Source: Isoetes engelmannii
Lineage: Eukaryota; Streptophyta; Lycopodiopsida; Isoetales; Isoetaceae
Direction: 5' to 3'
Length of the DNA stretch: 36,261 bases
Assembly: GCA_011763485.2 (NCBI GenBank)
Contig: JAANSK020245942.1
Location: 1-36,261, forward strand
Part shown: positions 23,201 to 32,200 of the stretch, one piece after another
How positions within the stretch are numbered: the stretch's first letter is position 1
How the letters are laid out: each line of letters opens with the position of its first letter
The notes under the pieces: generated by a model
Told to the model about the DNA's origin: nothing
Seen by the model: the letters and a program-made list of their open reading frames with translations, nothing else
The model's database searches: none
Made by a program: the position numbers and the translations under genes

Positions 23201-26200
23201 CTGCTGCTATTTCTACTCATCTCGCAAATCTTGACCATCTAGCAAGAGGTCATGGTAAAGATAGACCAGTTTCCTATGCTGTTTACCAATCTAAGCTGCA
23301 TGGTGAATTGGACAACCATGCTTTGGGTGTTCAACAATGCAATACCTGGAAAATTTTGCTTGAAGCACCTCTGGTAATCAAGAACCGTCTTCCCCGCCCT
23401 TTAACAATAGGGATGGGATCAATTTTCTCTGTCATTGTGCCAGAGGTAATGCTGCCATGGGTTTAGGTTGAATCCTTTAATGCCCTTTCATTAACCAAAT
23501 TGTCAATTCTGCAGGGTGAAGTTGCATCTGTATATGAAGTTGATATCATGCATGACCTAAGTCTAACCATATCCATTCCTGGCTTTACTCAAAGTCTTTT
23601 AAATTTTGGACGAGTTTCTTTTGCTTCTCCTGAAGCTGGTGAAAGTATGAATAAGGTGTCGTCAGAAGATTGCTTGGTTCTTCATCCCGAAGTTCCTTCT
23701 GGTAAGGTTTATCTATGAGGCGGTTTGCAATTTTCCAGGGATTACATACAGTGGTTTCTTTCTTTTTTATTTGTGCTCCTTTTGCTGATATAGCATAGAA
23801 GATGTTCGTTCCTTTCTGAATAAATGGTTTACAACATCCCAAGTCTGATGAACCTTAATGACATTTCTCTCTTTTCTTTCCTGGATTTTGTTTTCAGATG
23901 TATGAGAATCATTTGTAAATAACTTCAAGGCCCCTTCAAAGTTCTGTGGAGCTATTGTTCCTAATTTCAAATGAGTAACTCAGTCAAAGTACTATTGTTA
24001 GTGTATGATGCAATGAAGGTTATAGATAATCGATAGCTTTGCTACTGTCAATCGTTTACAAGCTAAAATTTTGTAATTGCTTATTTGTTGCAGACTTTGA
24101 CATTTACCTCAGGGTAGATAAATGTGTGGACATTCTTAGTGGTGCAAGGGATCTGTGCTTCTATGTTCCTTTCTGGCTCTACAACTGCAGCAACCTAAAT
24201 TTGACATTGGTGCACGGCGAATCAGATTTGCAGCAGCACTGCAGGAGCATTCTTCTTGATAACACTTGGGATGATAAGCCTAACATATTTGGAAGCAAAT
24301 CTATGATGATTTCTGAGACACCAGGGCTGCAGTGTGTTATTGAGGAAGAGGGGAAGAGCCAAGCATCAAGCCATTGTCCTGGCATTGTACTTTCTCATCT
24401 TCCTTCTCGCAAGATCATTCGTAATGAACACACAAAGAAGCGTCAGTTCAAGGCACATGAGAGCAATAATCTGCTTGATGTCATCCCGTCCATTTGTTCG
24501 AGCTTGCAGGAAAAAAATGGGATAAGTAAAGGTGCTGTTCCGGGTCCGCAAATGTTTTCCCCAGCCAAATATCTTGAAACAAATGATACCAAGATGAAAT
24601 TGGGAATATGTTATTCATGGCCTAAGAGGACTATTTGGTCACATCCTTTTTTTCTTGATTCACCTAGCGAAACGTCTACAATCATTGTCCCTGAGGCTGG
24701 GAGTAAGGGAGCATTTGTACTTTCTGTGTCATCAGCAATTTTGGGCACTTGTATGGGCAAAACAAAGGCTATTACATTTAGACCAAGGTAAGTTTCTATC
24801 ACCTTAAAATGCCCTTTTTATTTGGGACTAATATTTAGTGAGGCTTGGTATACTTCCTCATAGATTTGTGCTTGCAAATGCTTGCAATGAAGACCTTTGC
24901 TTCAAACAGCAAGGGACCAATGTGTTCAAGCTCTTACCTGTTGGGGAATGTTGTGATTTCCATTGGGCTGACGTGAGCAGGTATGCAAAGTCCTTTTACC
25001 TAAGCTGCAGTGCGAATTCCAGTTGATTAATACTAGAGATTTAGGCTAACGAGTTTGAGAGTGAGATTATTAAAAAATTGTGGTCCAATTATATCTCTAG
25101 GTCTTCCTTGCAAGTTGCTTTGCACAGCTATTTCATGGAACAATTTTGAATGCCCTGTGATGCAGGGAATTGATAACTTTAACCATTATTTGCAAGTTAA
25201 CTGTGCGGGATCAGTATCACTGTCTGCAGGAATGATATTTAACTCACAGAAAAACAGGATCTATACAATGAAAAAATGAACATGACATGAACGTTTAGTT
25301 TCCTTTACGAATACCATTCTTTTCACCGGAACATTATTTGCTTGCTGTGTTTTAAGGAAGGTGCTGATAATAAGTAATATAGGGGTTGGAGGTCCCTTCC
25401 ACACTGATCTTGCTAATCCCAAGCAGTTGGCAAGTATATATAACAATTGTTTTTGGAGAGTAACCAGCTGTTCTGTGTTTCTTTTGTCGCAATGAATATA
25501 GAACCATGTTCATAGATTAACTCTTGGCAGGAAATTACTACTATCTATCCGATTTGATGAACATGGTTGGGATTGGAGTGGAGGTTTTGAGCCGGACAGG
25601 CTTGGTGATACTCAGGTCAAGCTGTATAATCACTTTACGGGCGCCGGGGAGACAGTGCGGGCTGAAGTCAGCAATACTGTTGAATCATTTTTCCTAGAGG
25701 AGAACAGCGTTGGAACAGGAAACAGAGAATTTGGCACTCTCCTAATCCTTTTGACCAATGATGAAACCGGTTTCATGCCTTACAGAATTGACAACTACTC
25801 TATGGAGGTGAGCTTTACACTTGTCATACTGTACAAGGGATCCTTGTTGTTCCAGGTTTCCTTATGCTCTTCTATCCAGAGGCTGAGGTTTTATCAACAA
25901 AGATGCGAGAAATCAGAAAATATTTTGCAGCCATATAGCTCATGTGAATATGCATGGGATGAACCTTGTCTGCCCCCCAGACTTGTCATTGAGGTAATTT
26001 CAATACTAATTGATCTTTCTTTGCATGTGGACGATTTCAGCTTTTGGATGGCTCCTTTTACATTTCAATTCCAGTATTTTACAGCATTGTCCTTGATGAT
26101 ATTGTCATAATTTTCTAGCTTCCTGGAGAAGGTGTTTTAGGATCCTTTAGGCTTGATGAAGTCAAAGAGTATCCAGCTATTCACCTCAATGCCTCTCCCA

Positions 26201-29200
26201 AAGTATGTACGGATTTGATGAACTAAAACTTTTATTTTGAAATTTAACACTCTACTTTGTTTGCAGAAGACAGAAAGGAAGCTTATTGTATCAGTACATG
26301 CTGAAGGGCCAAAAAGGGTAACATATAATTATGCTTTGTTATTGTCGCCACAAATGATACTTGACAAAAGTGTTTTCTTATATTGTAGGTCCTAAGTTTA
26401 TCAGATGCAGGCATGCATATGGAAGGAAGTTACAGTCATGTGATCTATGGGCTAGATGAACCATGTTCAGTAATTAAACGACGTGCATCAATTTCGAAGG
26501 AAATTATTATCAATCTTTCATTTGTCGGTGTCTCTATTATTGACTCATCTCCAAAGGTGCTGCATTCATTTTAGATCGCCTTTTTTGCCTTAAAAATCTT
26601 AAAACATGCTGAGAAAATGCCTGCAATACCTCTGCAGGAAGTGATTTTTATGTCAGCAAGGGCATTGAGCATTCATTATTTGGAAGATGCACTACGACAA
26701 AATCTGGAGGTTAAAGTAGCAAGGGTGCAAGTTGACAACCAGCTTTACCGTGCGCTTTATCCTGTGATGCTTTCAGCTGCCGATGTGACCACTCCAGATT
26801 TACCCCTTATTGCTGAAATTAACCAGAATGATATGCTGAACACCCATGCACATAACTTTGAGAAACAAGCATGTGATATGATGGATAAGCCTTTTTTGGC
26901 AGTTGTCGTAACGAAATGGCGCCATGGGCCACCTTCTGTAGATTGCTATCATCGCATTTATTTGAGGTAATTTTCATGAAGAACTCGCTTAGCTGCAGGC
27001 GAGTAAGGATGATCCTTGAAGCGTGTTACTTCACTATATAGACAATGTCAGGACGAGTAACAGTGATGCCCCAACCAATCCTCTGTAGAGAGTAGCATCA
27101 GTATCCTGTTGAGCTGAATCAAGTGGGTCAATGCTTGACTTGGACCATGAGGTGTAATAATGAACCTTGGTCAATGCTTGACCTGCATTATGAGGAGGAG
27201 AGTAGACGAAAAATATAGGGCATAGACCAAAAGATCAAATTTATTTGTTAAACCTCCAAAACAGTAATACATCTCTACGGGCCATATTTAGAAAGTTTAT
27301 CGAGACCAAAACCACACATCAAATTCTACAATTGTCATAGCTTGACTATAGACTTTTACTTTCGTACTATGTACACTATACTTGCACATTAACTATAAGG
27401 TTAACAGAGCCTTGGAAAACCTCAGTGATATATCTATGCTTTGATAGAAAAATACCATGAGGCCCAGACCCCGGACAATAGTGCATCAGACCTAGATCTG
27501 TAATTTCAAAGGTCTTGCTAAGAGATTCTTTAGTGCTGGAAATAAAATTAATGGCATTAACTGTAATAAAAGTAGAATGGAAATTTGAGAGCCTGATTTT
27601 TGATAACCCAGACTCAAAAGAAAAGCATTTATCTTTTGATGCCAGCATCTAGGGGCCTGTTTAAGGCCATATTAACTCCTTTTCAGCTCACAAACATAAT
27701 TAGGATGCTTAACCTTGAAATCCAGGTGGCTGCTGCATATAGATGTCCTCTTGTAAATCCCTATCAAGAAAGGCTGGTCTTGAAGTCTAGCAGATAAACA
27801 GGCCAGTGTTTGGATGCTGCCAAGGCCAAAACTGCTTGTAAAGTATCCAATCTAACAGCAGAAGCAAAATCTTTATTATAGACAAACCCCTCCAAGGGTG
27901 AAAGACCAGGTAATCTTTGAGACTTCTGCTGGACACTCACGAAAGCTAAGCAATTCTGCTTGATTTTGAAGAGGAAGTGACGAAGCAGAGCTGGGTGGAG
28001 AAAAATGAGGTTCAAGTTAATCAAGAGGTTCAAACCGAGCATATGGCTAGAAACTGTCTGAGCATCAGTTTTGTCTTTCAGAAAAAAAAAGTACAACAGA
28101 TCTGAATTTTGAGCATAGGAACTGTACAGAACTAAAGTCTTGTGATGACTGCTGCACTGTACGAGCAGGTTCAGGACATGATAATACAGCTTGTTCATGA
28201 AGTAATGATCCGGAAACAGATATAGATGCTGCAGGAGCCAGTGTTTGATACATCAAAGTGTCATATCAAACAAACAAATCTAATATCAAACAAATCTTGA
28301 AGACGTGTAATAAGCTACATTGGTTGTTTCATAAAAATCAGAAGAATAATTTTTTCTTACAAATTGCATACTACGAAAAGCAAAGACTCTTTTAGTAATC
28401 GGATCATAACATCTTCATGTCATCAGGGTATCCTAGATATCACTAACTTCGTGATTGGAGAGTTTGCGTCGTTTTTGAAGCATAACCAAGACAACCAAAC
28501 ACTCTAATGCGAGACATTTGGCTTGACTCCATAGGTAGCTTCAAAAGAAGTTTTAAAATTCAAAGACTTGGTAGGTGCCCGCTTAGATACATAAACTGCA
28601 GTTGCTATAGCTTAGCCCAAAAATTAAGTGGCAATTGCTTATGCTTTATCATATATAATACTTCTTGCAAGATTCATGAAAGTAAGATTCTTACGTTCTG
28701 CCTCACCGTTTTGTGGATGAGCGTATGGAATTATAAGTTGCCATTGGACTCCACTGAACGATATTCACCAGCAGTGTCTGTTTAAACAACCTTGATAGGA
28801 GCAGCATTGTCTGTATTGCACTAAAATCGTCAATCAGCACTAGAAAATACCTGCTGCCAGCTAATGACTCAATAGGCATATAACAGAGTTTGTTTTAGGA
28901 ATCGCAGAGCGTCTTGAAACGTTATTATATTTCTGAGATTCCTTTTAAACTCAGTTGACACACTGGCTTTGAGCACATAAAATGCTAGAAGATCTTTCTT
29001 GTGTTCTTCTGGAGTGGCAGGGGCCTAAGCAGAATCCAAAACCTCTGTAAGATCATTAAGGTTAGTCCCAAGTTTATCACGCCATGAATAGTAATTTTTC
29101 CCATCAAATAAAAACCCTGCTATAAACTTTCAAGAATGCATGCTAGTTATAGCGAACCTACTGGAATATACTAAAGAGAGTAAAGAATGGTTGCAGAAAC

Positions 29201-32200
29201 AATGATCTAGAAAGAACAAATATTGATCAGTAGATCAGTTGCCAATTCTAGATAGACATGCAAAATCCACTTAGAATTAGATGTCATTTCAGTAACAAGC
29301 ATGCAGTGCTAGGTACAGATCAGCATAAAGCTAACAGGAAATTCCACTTGGGTGTCCGAATCACAACTAAGGGTCTCCTGTTATGCTTGGGAATTTTACT
29401 TTGTTGAGTTTCAAAATCAAAAACTATATCTTCAATTTTCATAATTCTTATAAGACCTCCCGAGTCTGATCTTAGTGTATCATCCTGAAGGAAAAAATTG
29501 TATCCATATTGCATGGAGATAAATGCCATGCGTTTCTGGTCTGCAAACTTGGACTTCGATAGGGACTTGGGCTTGCAGAACAGACAATTGTTGGAAATAT
29601 ATGCAATGGGTGCATACGCGGTTAGTAACCCTCCGGTTTGAGGCACGGTATCCATCCAGTCCATCCTCAGTTTCCAACATAGTATTATACTGATTTACAG
29701 TCTTAAGAGGCCGGATGAGTGAGGGATGGAATTGAATCATAACTTGTGATATGGAAGAGTGATCCTGTCTTTATGGAAGTTCTTTTAGAATATTCCATTT
29801 CTGGGGTATGTATGACTGTTTTTGACTGTTCTAAACCATTCTTTTTTCAAAAGGTTACGTGATGCCACCTGTATTGAGATGGATAAGAAAGTAGCTGTTC
29901 CATATTGAGGCTTAATGAGGCAGCCCAGTTCAAGCTTTAGTATACCACTTATCTTGGAGCTATATTCACTTTTTGTTCTTTCCTCTCTGCACAAAACTTG
30001 TGATGGACCTTATTGCTAAATGGGGAGACTTGCTTGGCAATAACTACCATGAACAAAAGCATCAGTTCCACACCTGATCAGTGAAGTTTCAGGTGGTAAC
30101 TCTTACACACAGGCTTCACTGAATAAATTTTATAATCAGTTAGCAAAGGCTCTCATGGCTGGCTCTTAAGATCTTGAAAGCCAGAATGTTGGCCATTCTG
30201 CACCATTGTACTTTATGCATCTATCAATTAACGTTGTCTCTCGTGATATTATCTGGGAGTGCAATATAAATGACCTATTTTTCTTCTTGAGAAATTGAAT
30301 TTCCTGGTTTGTCATTCTTACCAGATTTGCACCTTTACAAGTGGAATTGGAAGAGCGCAATGTAAAAGCTTTGTTGGAATTTATTAAAAGCCTGTCTGCT
30401 GGGAGTCTGGTAACAGAAATAGGTTATGGAGAAGCATTTGAGCCTGAGAACAAGAATGTGGCTTACAATGTGCGCTTTGCCAAAGTAGTCAAGTCTTCAG
30501 TAATAAATAAGTCTTATGACATTGCAGAAGCTATTGTGCCAATCAGAAACAGGAACTGGAAGCTTGCTTTACATACAAATGAGAAGAAAAAAGTTTATTT
30601 TGAAGTCCTTGACATCGAACCGGTGGAATTAACTGTGAGGTTAGTGACTTGCCTTGAATAAGATCTTTCTGGTTGGCATTTGACGTTTTTCCAGAATCAT
30701 ATCGGCCTAAGCAATTTGACGTTTTTTCCAGAACATTTGGCAAGGCCTAAATAGTAGTGTTCAACTAATTGACTGTCAGATTGTAATCTTAAAACCATTT
30801 CATGAGTGCCTTAATACTTTGTGTATCATGTTGACTGAGAAAGTATGCAATAACAATAAGAAGTTTATTACAAACGTAAGACTTTGGAACCTCATATTCA
30901 CTTTGTTAACATCATTCAGCTTTTCAAGTGCTCCTTGGATGCCGAATGGGAATGGCGTTGCCGAACAGTCGATTTTTTGGATGACAGGGACATTACTTCA
31001 GGTTTGCGTTAGGGTTTGCATTATTAAGTATAGGTATTATTTATTTGCTTAACCGTGTTACTCGATGCAGCGCCGTTTGCTGGCACTCGCAGATGTAGAA
31101 GGAGCACCTGTTTGCCTGAAAGGACTCACTTTGACACATCCTATGGCAAGTCCGGATGCCATTCGTGGCATGATTTTAAGACACTACACCCGGCAGCTTT
31201 TGCATGCAACTTATAAGGTTTATCATTATCTTTATATTTTCCACGAGTATGAAGCTGTTCATTTATTAGTTATTTTGTCTACCTTATAATCTTTGATATC
31301 AGAATATTTTAGTCTGTCAGCTCTGCTTTGTATTTAGAAAACAACTAGAAATTTTGTGCTAGTTCAATACCAAGTTACAGATCTTCAAGAAGATGAAGCC
31401 AAAGCATCTCGAGTTCAACTGCAAAGTGCTTTCAGCCCAGCCTCCCTAGTGTCTGATTCTTTGTATGCTGGCCTTTGGATAAATACCCTGTTGTAGACTT
31501 CATATAATGAAGACCATTCTGTGCAAAATCTGGATTTGTGTGAGGAGATGTTGTTTTGCTGGTACATCGAACGTGCCTTTTGGGTATGCTAAAATGCTCT
31601 ACCTAAAGTGACCTGTCTTTCATATCAGGTCCTTGGTTCTGCCGATGTTTTTGGAAATCCAATGAGCTTTATGAAGAGCCTCTCTTCTGGTGTTCGTGAC
31701 TTTGTTTCTGCACCTGCAGAAAGTTTTGTACAGGTTTGTTGATGCAGTACAAACTTTACACGTGGTATTGTTCATTTCATCAAAGATAGGTTTTATTTTG
31801 CAGAGCCCAAGCTATGTATTGAAAGGAATGGCTCGGGGGACAAAAAGTTTATTTCAAAATACAATTTATGCATTTAGCAATGCTGCTGCTCGGATGAGCA
31901 AAGCCGCTCATAAGGTGAACTCTCCATCTTGTTGGATAATTGATGAAGTTGAGGGTGTTTTGGCAGGTTTGTTTACCTACTATTTATGTCTTCAGTCTGT
32001 TCAAATCTTAAGTTTCTCTCAATCTTCATCGTTCACTAATATCTAATTCATGCCAAATTACCTGAAAACAATTTCATCCTTGGAAGAAGTGGTCCATAGC
32101 TTTGATTTCACTCATGGTTCTTCCCACAAATTAGTAATTATCGGATGCCCTTATCACTAAGGTATTGACAAGCTCTGTATTTTCACTTGGACTGACAGTC

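Noticed and set aside
25808-25855. A 48-bp intron between exons 34 and 35
   Set aside because: It is shorter than plausible for plant splicing. The AG at 25879 gives a 72-bp intron and exactly restores the conserved RLRFYQQRCE.
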